Shown here piece by piece: positions 14,737-23,488 of a DNA stretch of 59,227 bases. How positions within the stretch are numbered: the first letter of the stretch is position 1; the number at the start of each line of letters is the position of its first letter. A program made the position numbers and the translations under genes. Under the pieces are notes generated by a model that did not search any database, was not told where the DNA came from, and was given only the letters and a program-made list of their open reading frames with translations. Location: the NCBI GenBank assembly GCA_024400955.1, contig JAKSLY010000013.1, forward strand, positions 1-59,227, in the 5' to 3' direction. The DNA comes from Treponema sp. (GTDB lineage: Bacteria > Spirochaetota > Spirochaetia > Treponematales > Treponemataceae).

Positions 14737-15278
14737 CAATTATCTCCATCATAATCAATATACATCGTTTCGTTACGAGTATCTGACAGCTTTAATATTT
14801 CAATGTGATGCTGGATTTCTATCATTAATTCGTTAAATCTCGTATTTAGATTATCTCTTGAGTCTTCATATTTATCGATTTGCTCTCTTAACAGGATTAA
14901 TTGATGATTATTATCTGCATTCACGATTTTATCATTTAATTCATCTATTCTTTTTTCAAGGTAGTCCACTTGCCTATCATAGTAGGAGTATCCCAAATTC
15001 AGCATGTTCGTGTATAATTTAATTTTAGATTCAAAGCAATCTTTCGCAATACGCAACAAATCTCGCCGTAATGAATATTCTTCAGATATTCTGAAATACT
15101 CAATTTCTGCCTTTCTAATATCCCTAAGCGCTTTAATCTTTTCTAACTCAACTTCTTGTTGTTTTATAAATGCGTCATACTCCATTCGTTTAGAACCTTC
15201 TAGGAAACAAAACAGAGATGATATCACTTCAACAACTCCAGTTCCTTTAGGGTCATATTGAATAATTTCATTCGACAT
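14736..15278 (-). CDS. Coiled-coil protein, coupled to the next gene
   Basis: The 180-residue product has a short N-terminal segment (SNEIIQYDPKGTGVVEVISSLFCFLEG) that may be a small folded or membrane-touching part, followed by almost continuous heptad-like sequence to the end. No family recognised. The stop overlaps the start of the downstream coiled-coil gene by one base, so the two form an operon that converges on the kinase/vWA cluster. No strong ribosome-binding site is visible before its ATG. Confidence 0.55.
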   Translation of the reverse strand: MSNEIIQYDPKGTGVVEVISSLFCFLEGSKRMEYDAFIKQQEVELEKIKALRDIRKAEIEYFRISEEYSLRRDLLRIAKDCFESKIKLYTNMLNLGYSYYDRQVDYLEKRIDELNDKIVNADNNHQLILLREQIDKYEDSRDNLNTRFNELMIEIQHHIEILKLSDTRNETMYIDYDGDN

Positions 15279-15465
15279 GTCTTTTCAATCCTATTTCTAT
15301 AAATTACGGAGAATCTCCAAAAACAAAGGAAACACTCATTTATTCCTTGTAGAATAAACAAGTGCCACCCCTGATATCCGCAAATCGTGTAAAGCGTTGA
15401 TAGAGAATTGCTGATTAATTCCATTTCAATTAATCAGTACTTCACTAAAGTTTTTAGAGATACTC

Positions 15466-15639
15466 TTATGTTTCGTCAATTTTATCCTTTACTTTTTTCG
15501 TTACTCTTTTAACTTTTTCTTTTGTTTTATTCGCTCTTCCAATTATATCATTACGTTTTTTCTTATCATATAAAAGGGTTGCACATAATTTTGCAACAAA
15601 TATAGCACTCACAATAACTATAATTACACCTATTACCAT
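15466..15639 (-). CDS. Small membrane protein with basic tail
   Basis: From ATG 15639 (GAGGAG about 11 nt upstream) the product is 57 residues: one transmembrane helix at the very start (MVIGVIIVIVSAIFVAKL), then a strongly basic, Lys/Arg-rich helix to the end. A longer form starting at 15675 would add 12 residues but swallow the ribosome-binding site. The plan matches the cut protein at 1-155. Function unknown; small basic membrane proteins of this kind can be toxins or membrane anchors. Confidence 0.45.
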   Translation of the reverse strand: MVIGVIIVIVSAIFVAKLCATLLYDKKKRNDIIGRANKTKEKVKRVTKKVKDKIDET

Positions 15640-15695
15640 ATTTATCGTTACTCCTCTTATATAGTCAACGAGCATGTTGACTTAATAATAATTTT

Positions 15696-15890
15696 TTAAT
15701 CTGAGAGAGCCTGTTCAGCAAGATTTGGTCTCTTTTTACTGTCGAAATCTTTTTTCTCCGACAGCATTGTCCAGACTATCTCAGCCATTTTTTCTGGCAG
15801 TGGCTACAATGGATTTATTACTACCATTGTTTTTCTTCATATATTCATAACGCTGCATCATTCTTCAAGATGAAGTATCCTTGCAGCGAT
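15696..15890 (-). pseudogene. IS110-like transposase C-terminus, frameshifted remnant
   Basis: Read on the minus strand with two frame changes, this gives YFILKNDA / RYEYMKKNNGSNKSIVATARK / MAEIVWTMLSEKKDFD..., then a stop. The 'RYxYxKxxxGxNKxIVATARKxxxIVWxML' pattern is the C-terminal end of IS110/IS116-family transposases. One break is an extra A in an A-run near 15786-15792. No upstream DEDD domain remains, so the element is dead. Confidence 0.55.
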
Positions 15891-15971
15891 AAATTCCTAA
15901 TACTAGTTGTACAAAACTAGTCCTTAATTCCTGTGGTCCACGTTTTTGTTATCTTCCCGTGATGTATAGTT

Positions 15972-16034
15972 TCAATGGAAAAGAGAGAAAATAAAGAATG
16001 CAATAATGAATACTACAATAAAAAGAACAACCAT
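15972..16034 (-). CDS. Possible 20-residue hydrophobic peptide
   Basis: A 20-codon frame on the minus strand encodes an almost entirely hydrophobic peptide (MVVLFIVVFIIAFF, then a short aromatic end), the size and make-up of type I toxin peptides. GAGG lies 10 nt before the ATG. It is the first frame behind the consensus minus-strand promoter at 16171-16199, with a ~130-nt leader. No antisense RNA promoter was identified, so the toxin idea is tentative. Confidence 0.35.
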   Translation of the reverse strand: MVVLFIVVFIIAFFIFSLFH

Positions 16035-16170
16035 TCTACATAAACCTCAATAATAAAATCTACAGGAATATTCGCTTTATTCCAAATTTTCATTGATTCT
16101 TTATATATTCATACAATTTTCTCGCACATAAGAGTACTAATATTTAGTAGATGAAAATTTAGTATTCCTA

Positions 16171-16199
16171 ATTATATATCACTAATTTAGTACTGTCAA
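16171..16199 (-). promoter_or_regulatory. Perfect consensus sigma-70 promoter, leftward
   Basis: On the minus strand: TTGACA (16199-16194), 17-nt spacer, TATAAT (16176-16171). It fires away from the XRE gene toward the short hydrophobic peptide and the IS remnant, and is embedded in nested inverted repeats (16176-16224). Confidence 0.75.
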
Positions 16200-16224
16200 A
16201 ATTTCAGTACCAATATAGTGATAT
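16176..16224. promoter_or_regulatory. Nested inverted-repeat operator of the XRE repressor
   Basis: ATATCACTA (16176-16184) and TAGTGATAT (16216-16224) form the outer dyad; TACTG (16191-16195) and CAGTA (16205-16209) form an inner one. Further TACTAA/TTTAGTA half-sites lie at about 16135-16150. The consensus leftward promoter runs through it, so a bound XRE protein could shut off both directions. Confidence 0.55.
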
Positions 16225-16234
16225 CATTTATTTT

Positions 16235-16588
16235 ATGGGTTTTAGAGAAAGACTTAGGGATCAGATTGATTTTCTTGGACTTCTTGACAAGGAAGTTGCG
16301 GACAAGGCAGGCATCTCAAAACGGGCCATAGATAGCTATGTGGGCAACAGGGGGTGCATTCCTAGTGCAGAAGGTGCCGTTAAGCTTGCACAAGTTCTTG
16401 AAACTTCCGTTGAATATCTTGTGACAGGAAAAACATCTGAACCTACTCCCACACCTCCAGAATTGCAGCACCTGCAGCAGTTCGATTCAAAGGAAGAAAA
16501 AAAGCTCATCAAGGCTTTCTCTAAATTATCTTCCAGGGACAAGGGAACCATAGTCTCTCTTGCAGAACATCTGGCAGCCGCTAAATAG
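16235..16588 (+). CDS. XRE-family HTH repressor
   Basis: The 117-residue protein has an N-terminal Cro/C1-type HTH (about 5-65: LRDQIDFLGLLDKEVADKAGISKRAIDSYVG... in part, with VKLAQVLETSVEYLVTGK after it), then a Pro/Thr linker and a short helical tail (about 83-116) that may dimerise. It is a typical phage- or island-type autorepressor. No ribosome-binding site is evident and the ATG lies close to the operator, so the mRNA may be short-leadered. The dyads just upstream, overlapping a consensus divergent promoter, are its likely targets. It converges with the WYL gene. Confidence 0.75.
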   Translation: MGFRERLRDQIDFLGLLDKEVADKAGISKRAIDSYVGNRGCIPSAEGAVKLAQVLETSVEYLVTGKTSEPTPTPPELQHLQQFDSKEEKKLIKAFSKLSSRDKGTIVSLAEHLAAAK

Positions 16589-16624
16589 AAATTCCTTTGC
16601 AAGATTCACCTTATCACGTTGCCG

Positions 16625-16639
16625 TCTCATGTAGTGAGA
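16625..16639. promoter_or_regulatory. TCTCA-N5-TGAGA dyad, copy 4
   Basis: TCTCATGTAGTGAGA in the 103-nt gap between the convergent XRE and WYL genes. An operator is hard to justify at a convergent junction, which supports a repeat or junction role. Confidence 0.5.
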
Positions 16640-16691
16640 TTTTTGCTGAGCTAATCATATTTCTTAAAGACAGGGGAGGGCTCCTTAACCT

Positions 16692-17732
16692 TCACCCCAA
16701 GTTTTTTACCATCTCCCTTACGTGCCAGTTCCATTCGTCGACCAGGAGTTTTGGGGCAAGTGGGCGGGCGTTGCAGCCGCAGCTGAGTATGAGTTTTAAG
16801 AAGGGATACAGCTGGTTCCCCATGAAGGAAAGAATTATGCTGCCGTCTTTCTGTTCTTCAATTTTCTGGCGGTCGCCCCATTTTCTGTCGCGGACGAATT
16901 CGCATGCTTCATCGTAAAACTGCGCCTTGAATTCAACAGGCCTTTTTGTTTCACCGATAAATGCGCCGAATGCACCTGAGGAATGCTTTCTGAAATCTGC
17001 ATCAGGCGGAACCAAAAATGTTTCCTTTGTAAGTTTTACATTGCTCATCCGTGGAATCTGGAAAAGCCTGAGAGCTTTTTTTGAAAGATCCTTGCACCAC
17101 AAGTACCAGGTTCCTCCAGAAAATACGGACTGATATGGCTGAACCTTGCGGTGCGTTTTTTCCGTTTTCCATATCCCGCTGTAGTCGAATTCGATGATTC
17201 TGTTTTCCTTGAAGGCCTTTTCAATTATGTTCCAGTTCTTCTCCGGAATGTCGATCTTGCAGTCATCAAGAAAAACATACCTGCTGTGGGTCCATTCCAA
17301 GTCCGTGCTGTCCAGGAACCTGTTGTCTGAATTCCATTTTACTTCGTTTGGATTTTTTACTGCACTTTTCTGAATCGTATCAAGAACTTTTTTTGCACTT
17401 TCATAGACCGGAGTTCCCTTAAGGTTGCTCACCATGTTCTGAAGAATTGAAACGGCAAACATTTCCTGTCCCGTGGTAAAAACTGTCGGAAGCCTGTAGG
17501 TTTTGTCTGAATAGTAAAATCCCTTTGTCCGCGGATCTTTTTCTATGGGCGCATTCAGTTCAAGCTTCATTGATTCAATGGCCCTGTAGATTGTGGCGCG
17601 GCTGCCAAGTTCCTCATGGTCGTCCATAAGGTCCTCGATGGTCGGGTAACATCCGCTTGCTATAAGCTCGTCGATCCTGAGGATTCTTCTGTAGACTGCA
17701 AATTCTCCGCTTACCTTGTTTGTTTTTGCCAT
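16692..17732 (-). CDS. WYL-domain transcriptional regulator
   Basis: The 346-residue protein has an N-terminal winged HTH of the DeoR/YafY type (about 12-75: RILRIDELIASGCYPTIEDL, SRATIYRAIESM) and a WYL domain at ~165-240 (IIEFDYSG, KVQPYQSVFSGGTWYLWCKDLS, LRLFQIPRMSNV) followed by a WYL C-terminal extension. WYL proteins bind ligands such as nucleic acids or nucleotides and often control phage-defence genes. GGAGG precedes the ATG by about 5 nt. It is the only regulator here besides the XRE and HTH genes and is a candidate reader of the TCTCA-N5-TGAGA dyads, though it has no dyad at its own promoter. Confidence 0.8.
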   Translation of the reverse strand: MAKTNKVSGEFAVYRRILRIDELIASGCYPTIEDLMDDHEELGSRATIYRAIESMKLELNAPIEKDPRTKGFYYSDKTYRLPTVFTTGQEMFAVSILQNMVSNLKGTPVYESAKKVLDTIQKSAVKNPNEVKWNSDNRFLDSTDLEWTHSRYVFLDDCKIDIPEKNWNIIEKAFKENRIIEFDYSGIWKTEKTHRKVQPYQSVFSGGTWYLWCKDLSKKALRLFQIPRMSNVKLTKETFLVPPDADFRKHSSGAFGAFIGETKRPVEFKAQFYDEACEFVRDRKWGDRQKIEEQKDGSIILSFMGNQLYPFLKLILSCGCNARPLAPKLLVDEWNWHVREMVKNLG

Positions 17733-17803
17733 GGGTTCCTCCAGCCTTTATTTTGTCATAGTCGGCGCATATTCACAAGTTGAACTTGATGTTCTCTTGT
17801 CCT

Positions 17804-18487
17804 TTATTCTTGGGGAAGAATGAATGATTTTCTGCAGGAACCATCATTGCTTTCTTCCTTGGGAGTAAGGTCGTCAGTTGATCCAATTGCCGGAAAGTCG
17901 GGGAATATGTTTGCAGATATTTTTGCGGAATCAACGATTTCCCTTCCGTCTATGTATGCCACCGGCTTGTATTGGCTTTCTTCCGAGAGAATCTTTAGTA
18001 TCCTGTTATTAAAGGCTTCGTCTATTTTGGTCAGTATGCTTCCGCTGAATTTAAGGCCTGCCTTGTGATGGGCAATCATCATTTCCCTTAGGGAATCTTC
18101 AGAAGTTGATGCAGGCACGACAAGGAACAGGCTTCTGTTTGCAACGCTTTTGCAGATGTCCTTGATGTAAAGAAGATCCCCCGTCTCATACATTGAGAAT
18201 CCGGACAGGTCTACGAAGACATACATGCTTCTGGAATTTACCGCGAGTTCTTCAGTAAGCTCCTTTTTTGTGGCGCAGGCTGCAGCCTCAACCTGAAGGG
18301 TGTTCCCCCATTTGTAAAATACATTTCTTGCGCCAACATTTATTGTGTCCATGGTTATGATCTTTATCTGCTTGCGGAACTTTTTGTTCAGGATAAAGGG
18401 TGCAAGCAGTTTTGCGATTCCAGAAGTTTTTCCGCTGCCGGTTGGTCCGCAGAAGAAAAACACCGTTCTGTTTGCGTTCATGTTCAT
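17804..18487 (-). CDS. FlhF/SRP54-like P-loop GTPase, orphan
   Basis: The 227-residue product has an SRP-GTPase layout: G1 GPTGSGKT (14-21), MDTINVGARN (46-55, compare the TTDTYRxGA segment of FlhF), VDLSG (92-96, for DTAGR) and TKIDE (153-157), followed by KPVAYIDGREIV. It lacks the basic N-terminal B domain of FlhF and sits outside any flagellar operon, so it is probably not the flagellar placement GTPase. ATG 18487 is chosen because GGAGGAC lies just upstream; the frame opens earlier at 18556 without such a site. A TCTCA-N5-TGAGA dyad lies 64 nt upstream and another inside the gene (18184-18198). Role unknown. Confidence 0.6.
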   Translation of the reverse strand: MNMNANRTVFFFCGPTGSGKTSGIAKLLAPFILNKKFRKQIKIITMDTINVGARNVFYKWGNTLQVEAAACATKKELTEELAVNSRSMYVFVDLSGFSMYETGDLLYIKDICKSVANRSLFLVVPASTSEDSLREMMIAHHKAGLKFSGSILTKIDEAFNNRILKILSEESQYKPVAYIDGREIVDSAKISANIFPDFPAIGSTDDLTPKEESNDGSCRKSFILPQE

Positions 18488-18550
18488 GTAAGTCCTCCAC
18501 TTTGATATGACAGTTTTAGCATTTGCAAAAAGCATGATAGTGTAAATCTG

Positions 18551-18565
18551 TCTCATGGAGTGAGA
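18551..18565. promoter_or_regulatory. TCTCA-N5-TGAGA dyad, copy 5
   Basis: TCTCATGGAGTGAGA, 64 nt upstream of the GTPase ATG, nearly the same distance as copy 1 from the Rpn gene. A further match, TCTCATACATTGAGA, lies inside the GTPase gene at 18184-18198. Confidence 0.55.
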
Positions 18566-18606
18566 AAATATTGAATCAGCTTAGGCCGCCGTGCACTTTC
18601 CCAAGC

Positions 18607-21009
18607 CTATTCCTTTTGGGCAACGCGGTAGTCCCAGTTGTGCTTGGGGTAGCGGCCTTTCATTTCCTTGCAGATCTGGGGCCAGGTGGTGGTCCAGAAG
18701 TTTTCAAGGTCCTGGGTTATCTGCAGGGGCCGGCGGGCAGGGGACAGCAGGTGCAGCAAAACGGGTACGCCCATTACCCTTGGGGTTTCAAAGCAGCCGA
18801 AGGCACGCTGGATGATTATCTGGGCTACGGGTCGGATCTGGCCGTCTGCGGATTTTTCGTAGGCAATCTTCAGCCTGTTTCCGTTGGGGAGAATGATCTG
18901 CTCGGGAACTTCCCTGCCTAGTGTGGCGGCGTCAAGGTACCAGCTAAGGGCGCTGAAAACCGTCCTGCCGTCTGGTGTGGTGTTGGCTCCAAGAAAGGGT
19001 TCAAGCCATTGGGAGAAATCCTGGGCAAGCTTTGATTCAAGGTCAATGATTGCATCTTGGGTCGAATTTGATTCCCCAGAATGGGAAAGAAAAAACTTGC
19101 GTCTTAGGATCAGGCTCCTGCTTTCGTCGCTCAGCGGCAGTGCATCAAGTCCCTTCTGGCTGACAAGGTTTTTCCATGCGGCGATGGTGTCTTCCGGTGC
19201 CACAGGAAGTTTTCTTGACGAAATGATTATGCGCCCGTAGCAAAGGTTCTGGCTTTTTGTCACGCGGGAATTTTCCGTGTCCAGGGTGCATTCCGTAGTT
19301 TCCCGGGTGCGTTCCGTGAGCCACTTTTGGAATTCGGTTCCGTCTGCTTCTTCAAATGAACGGATGATGTTTCCCCTGGGGCCGGCGCTTGTTTCCGGTG
19401 CAATGATCCACTGTGGTCCGTGGGGAACTGAACTCGTGGGACCGCTTATTCTTGCCGTTTTTCCGGAGGCGAACATGTATTCGTCTTCCGTCATGTGCAT
19501 GGCAAGGCGGTCTGCAAATCCTGAAAGCAGGAGCATGGTCTTGTCTGCAGGTGGATTTTCTTCTATATATAAAACATTTTCCAGGCGGCTCTTGATGTCT
19601 GTCCATGCCCGGGATTTTACCTTAGGATCTGATGCTGAATAGGGGCCGTAGGTGTCGTAGAGTTTTCTTGCGTGTTCCATGAGGGCTGGGTCGTTTCCTG
19701 CAGAAAGGAGAATTCCTGCAAGGCGTGGATTTGTCCCCAGGGTGAGGGCGGCTTTTCCTTTTGCGGTTATGTTTCCTTTCTCGTCAATCATGGAAATTTT
19801 TTCCAACAGGAATGAGCTTTCCTTCCATGCGGCAGGTGACGGCGGGTCAAGGAAATCAAGTTCTTCCAGTGAAGCTGTTCCGCGCTGGGCACATTCAAGG
19901 ACAACCTGGCTTAAGTCGCTTCTGCGGATTTCCGGTTCCGTGGTCTGGGGGCGTATGTCGTTTTTGCTCCAGAGCCTCCAGCAGCTTCCGCTCATTATGC
20001 GTCCTGCACGTCCAGCCCTCTGTGTTGAAGAAAAGTCGCTTGAAGGAACCGTTATAAGTTTCTGCATTCCGCTTGAAATGTCCATGGTGTTGAGCCTTGA
20101 AAGTCCGCTGTCGATTACGCAGGTTACCCCGGGAACCGTAAGGGAAGTTTCTGCAATGGCTGAAGAAATTATTACATGGGTTGTGGCGTCAGATTTTTTT
20201 TCATCGACAGGATTAAGGGATAGAATTTTTTTCTGTTCTTCCATGGAAACTGAAGAGTGAAGGGTGTGTATTTGTACCGAGCTGTCGTCCTTGAATTTTT
20301 CCTTCAGGTAATCGGCGCATTTTGAGATTTCGTAGATTCCCGGAAGGAAAGCAAGTATGTTGCCCGAGTGGTTGGGCATTGAAAGAACCTGCATGATTTT
20401 TGACTGGACTGTGGCACTTGGGTCGTAGTTTATTTCCACAGGGAACGTGCGGCCTTGTGCGCTGTAGACAGGGGCTTCCTGACCGGATGATGGGTCTGCA
20501 AGATAACCTGCAATTTTTTTTGCGTCCATGGTTGCGCTCATGACCACAAGGAACAGGTCATCCCGCAGTGCAAGGGCGTCCTTCAGGAATGCAAGGTTCA
20601 GGTCCGTGGCAATGGTGCGCTCGTGGAATTCGTCGATGATGATTACGGATGAATCTTCCAGTGCCGGGTCTGACTGCAGCATGCGAACAAGTATGTTTTC
20701 CGTCATGACTGTCAGTCTCGTTGAGGAGCTTGTCCTGTTTTCAAGGTGAATCTTGTATCCGCAGGTTTTTCCGCATTCTTCTCCAAGAAGATCCGAGATG
20801 CGTCTTGCCACTGCGATGGCACTCAGGCGGCGCGGCTGGGTCATGAAAATTTTTCCTGCAAACCGTTCAAGGAGTGCAAGGGGAAATACTGTTGATTTTC
20901 CGGCTCCAGTTTCGGCCGTGAGTACCAGGCATCTTGAAGGTGAATCCTTAAGCATGGTGCAGATTTCTTCAAGATGAGGTGTTATGGGAAAGGAAGGGAT
21001 GTCAGTCAT
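18607..21009 (-). CDS. hrpB: ATP-dependent RNA helicase HrpB
   Basis: The ~800-residue protein is a DEAH-type helicase of the HrpB class: Walker A TGAGKST, motif Ia QPRRLSA, motif II DEFH, motif III MSATMD, then a helicase C domain with the late RAGRAGR motif, helicase-associated segments, and the HrpB-specific C-terminal region ending near RYPKHNWDY. HrpB acts on RNA; its exact role is not settled. ATG 21009 is chosen: it overlaps the upp stop by 8 nt (ATGACTGA), which implies translational coupling, while the longer frame to 21093 would run deep into upp. Length fits the family. The GC content rises sharply compared with the region to its left, so this marks the edge of the accessory block. 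Confidence 0.85.
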   Translation of the reverse strand: MTDIPSFPITPHLEEICTMLKDSPSRCLVLTAETGAGKSTVFPLALLERFAGKIFMTQPRRLSAIAVARRISDLLGEECGKTCGYKIHLENRTSSSTRLTVMTENILVRMLQSDPALEDSSVIIIDEFHERTIATDLNLAFLKDALALRDDLFLVVMSATMDAKKIAGYLADPSSGQEAPVYSAQGRTFPVEINYDPSATVQSKIMQVLSMPNHSGNILAFLPGIYEISKCADYLKEKFKDDSSVQIHTLHSSVSMEEQKKILSLNPVDEKKSDATTHVIISSAIAETSLTVPGVTCVIDSGLSRLNTMDISSGMQKLITVPSSDFSSTQRAGRAGRIMSGSCWRLWSKNDIRPQTTEPEIRRSDLSQVVLECAQRGTASLEELDFLDPPSPAAWKESSFLLEKISMIDEKGNITAKGKAALTLGTNPRLAGILLSAGNDPALMEHARKLYDTYGPYSASDPKVKSRAWTDIKSRLENVLYIEENPPADKTMLLLSGFADRLAMHMTEDEYMFASGKTARISGPTSSVPHGPQWIIAPETSAGPRGNIIRSFEEADGTEFQKWLTERTRETTECTLDTENSRVTKSQNLCYGRIIISSRKLPVAPEDTIAAWKNLVSQKGLDALPLSDESRSLILRRKFFLSHSGESNSTQDAIIDLESKLAQDFSQWLEPFLGANTTPDGRTVFSALSWYLDAATLGREVPEQIILPNGNRLKIAYEKSADGQIRPVAQIIIQRAFGCFETPRVMGVPVLLHLLSPARRPLQITQDLENFWTTTWPQICKEMKGRYPKHNWDYRVAQKE

Positions 21010-21640
21010 CAGTTCCAAAGATTCTGTCGCCGGCATCTCCAAGGCCAGGACAGATGTATGCGTTTTCGTTGAGGCAGCGGTCAAGGTGTCCAACGTAAAC
21101 CTTTACGTCCGGGTGTGCCGATGTGAGTTTTTCAAGTCCCTCCGGTGCTGCGATGATGCACATGAACTTTATGTTTTTTCCGCCGCGCTTTTTGATCATG
21201 GTGATTGCATCGATGGCCGAACCGCCTGTGGCAAGCATTGGGTCAACGACGATGATGGGGCGCTGGTCAAGAAGGTCCGGCATCTTGCAGTAGTATTCTT
21301 CTGCCTGGTGTGTCTCTTCGTTGCGTGCAAGTCCGATGTGTCCGACTTTTGCAGAAGGAACCAGGTCAAGGATTCCGTTCATCATTCCAAGTCCTGCACG
21401 GATGATAGGAACTACAACCATCTTGCGTCCTGCAAGCATTGGAGTCTTGCATTTTTCGATTGGAGTCTTTATTTCCACGTCTTCAACAGGGAGCTCGCGG
21501 AGGGCTTCAAATCCCATGAGCATTGTGATTTCTTCCACAAGCTTGCGGAATTCGTTTGTTCCTGTGTTTTCGTCGCGGAGGCGGGAAATTTTATGCTGGA
21601 TGAGCGGGTGATTCAAATAGTAAACGTTTTCTTTTTCCAT
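21002..21640 (-). CDS. upp: Uracil phosphoribosyltransferase
   Basis: The 212-residue enzyme converts uracil and PRPP to UMP in pyrimidine salvage. The PRPP-binding loop [12 protein letters not shown], the IIRAGLGM segment and the uracil-binding end [16 protein letters not shown] are all present; length is normal. GGGAG precedes the ATG by about 7 nt. The gene runs into hrpB with an 8-nt overlap. A uracil permease lies upstream beyond a tRNA gene, so uptake and salvage are neighbours, though not one operon. Confidence 0.93.
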   Translation of the reverse strand: MEKENVYYLNHPLIQHKISRLRDENTGTNEFRKLVEEITMLMGFEALRELPVEDVEIKTPIEKCKTPMLAGRKMVVVPIIRAGLGMMNGILDLVPSAKVGHIGLARNEETHQAEEYYCKMPDLLDQRPIIVVDPMLATGGSAIDAITMIKKRGGKNIKFMCIIAAPEGLEKLTSAHPDVKVYVGHLDRCLNENAYICPGLGDAGDRIFGTDD

Positions 21641-21762
21641 GGTGTACTCCCTAAAAGGTCTTTGCAGTTTTTACCATTATATAACAAAAAGAAAAATCTT
21701 GGTAGGGAATTGAATGAATTGGAAACCGGAAAGTGAAGATGCCTTCAGGAAAGAATGAAAAT

Positions 21763-21838
21763 CTGCGGAATAGTAGATTCGAACTACTGACCCCCACGAT
21801 GTCAACGTGATGCTCTAACCAACTGAGCTAACCCCGCA
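21763..21838 (-). tRNA. tRNA-Val (GAC)
   Basis: On the minus strand a full cloverleaf: acceptor TGCGGGG with TTCCGCA (two G-U pairs), D arm GCTC-AGTTGGTTA-GAGC, anticodon arm TCACG-TTGACAT-CGTGG with anticodon GAC, T arm AGTAG-TTCGAAT-CTACT. CCA is not encoded. GAC reads the valine codons GUC and GUU. Confidence 0.92.
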
Positions 21839-21947
21839 TTTGATTACACTGCGAACTTTATCAAATTAGTTCCTTGTGGTCAATGGGGTGGAAAAAAAAG
21901 CACCCCATGACATCAGTCTTGATGGCATGGGGTTGTGAAAGTTTAGT

Positions 21948-23237
21948 TTATTCTTCCTTGTTTGCCTGGGGGAGGGCGGCGTTGAGGATGATGCCGACGA
22001 GGGATGCAACGGCAAGACCTGAAAGGCCGATGGTGATTGAACTGCAGTGGATGGCGATGGCACCTGCTGCGCTGAACTTGATTCCGATTGAAAGAACAAG
22101 GATGAGGGCGGCGATGATTACGTTGCGGCTTTCCTTGAAGTCAACCTGACCTTCCACGATGTTGCGGACGCCTACTGCAGAAATCATTCCGTAAAGGACA
22201 ATGGAAATTCCGCCGACTGTTGCTGCCGGCATGCAGCTGATGAGGGCTGCGAATTTTGGAGAGAATGAAAAGAGGATTGCAAACCAGGCAGCCCTGCGGA
22301 TTACGCGAGGGTCGTAAACCTTTGAAAGCTGGAGTACGCCTGTGTTCTCGCCGTAGGTTGTGTTTGCCGGTGCTCCAAAGAGTGAGGCAAGGAGCGTTGC
22401 AAGTCCGTCGCCTGTAAGTGTCCTGTGGAGTCCAGGCTGGTCCATGAAGTTCTTTCCTACTGTTGAAGAAATTGCTGCAATGTCTCCGATGTGTTCCATC
22501 ATTGTTGCGATGGCGATTGGCATGATGGTGATGATCGATGTGATGATGAGGGATGTGTCAGGATTCTTGAAGATGGAGAAAACCGTGTCCTCGTATTTTA
22601 CCGGAAGGCCGATCCATGGTGCATTTGAAACTGCGGAAAAGTCAACCTTGCCCATGCATGCTGCAACTATGTATGAAACCATGGCTGCGATGAGGATTGG
22701 AAGAATCTTGATCATTCCCTTTCCCCAGATGTTTAGGGCAACGATTACGATGATGGCAACGAGGGCGATGATCCAGTTTGTTGAACAGCTGTCAATGGCC
22801 GACTGCGAAAGGGTGAGTCCGATGCTGATGATGATCGGGCCTGTTACGACAGACGGGAAGAACCTCATGACCTTTTTTACGCCGAAGGTTTTGATGAGGG
22901 CAGCGAGTATGAAATAGAAGAGTGAAGATGATGCAACGCCAAGGCATGCGTATGGGAGAAGATTCTTTTCTCCGTGGGGAGCGATGGCAAAGTATCCTGC
23001 AAGGAATGCAAAGGATGAACCAAGGAATGCAGGAACCTGTTTTTTTGAAATGAAGTGGAACATCAGGGTTCCAAGGCCTGCAAAGAGAAGGGTTGCGGAT
23101 ACGCTCAATCCTGTCAGCTGGGGCACGAGTACTGTTGACCCGAACATGGCGAACATGTGCTGCACTCCAAGTACATACATTTTTGGCTTTCCAAGTTGAC
23201 GTGCGTCGTAAACTGGACCGGTGATTTGTGTTTTCAT
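21948..23237 (-). CDS. uraA: Uracil/xanthine permease (UraA type)
   Basis: The 429-residue protein is a nucleobase:cation symporter-2 (NCS2) permease with about 12-14 hydrophobic segments; the QHMFAMFGSTVLVPQLTG start, the GTxxTTYGENxGVxxxTxVxS-type segment (here ANTTYGENTGVLQLSKVY) and FSPKFAALISCMP are family hallmarks. It imports uracil for UPRT next door. GGAG lies about 9 nt before the ATG. The 250 nt to purC hold a short GC-rich palindromic patch (about 23320-23372) that I cannot assign. Confidence 0.9.
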   Translation of the reverse strand: MKTQITGPVYDARQLGKPKMYVLGVQHMFAMFGSTVLVPQLTGLSVSATLLFAGLGTLMFHFISKKQVPAFLGSSFAFLAGYFAIAPHGEKNLLPYACLGVASSSLFYFILAALIKTFGVKKVMRFFPSVVTGPIIISIGLTLSQSAIDSCSTNWIIALVAIIVIVALNIWGKGMIKILPILIAAMVSYIVAACMGKVDFSAVSNAPWIGLPVKYEDTVFSIFKNPDTSLIITSIITIMPIAIATMMEHIGDIAAISSTVGKNFMDQPGLHRTLTGDGLATLLASLFGAPANTTYGENTGVLQLSKVYDPRVIRRAAWFAILFSFSPKFAALISCMPAATVGGISIVLYGMISAVGVRNIVEGQVDFKESRNVIIAALILVLSIGIKFSAAGAIAIHCSSITIGLSGLAVASLVGIILNAALPQANKEE

Positions 23238-23488
23238 TTTTGTTTACTCCTGCAGGACATTTTACAGCATTTGCCTTATTTATAGAAGGAAAAATCGGCA
23301 ATCTGAAAAAGCTGCGGATTGCTTGGCCGTAGGCTACGCTCTGCATTGTCCCTCTACCGCAGGGCGTCCAGAAAATTCATAATTGAAAAAACTGGCGGAA
23401 AACACTAGAATTGAATGATACCCGAGGGAACTTGAAGCTTTAGGTTTTCCACAGGGCATTTTTTGAAATCAGAGCAAGGAGCATTCCT

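Noticed and set aside
15224..15424. Minus-strand frame of 66 codons upstream of the coiled-coil gene
   Set aside because: No ribosome-binding site, overlaps the start of the supported gene and has an unusual composition; judged a chance frame.
17804..18487. Zeta-toxin-like kinase
   Set aside because: The P-loop is followed by MDTINVGARN, VDLSG and TKIDE, which fit SRP-type GTPases better than a zeta kinase.
18571..21000. Several long plus-strand open frames opposite hrpB
   Set aside because: They are frame shadows of a GC-rich gene with full helicase motifs on the other strand.
21763..21838. tRNA-Val as the attachment site of the accessory region
   Set aside because: hrpB and upp lie between the tRNA and the accessory genes, and no integrase or tRNA-end repeat was found at the other side.
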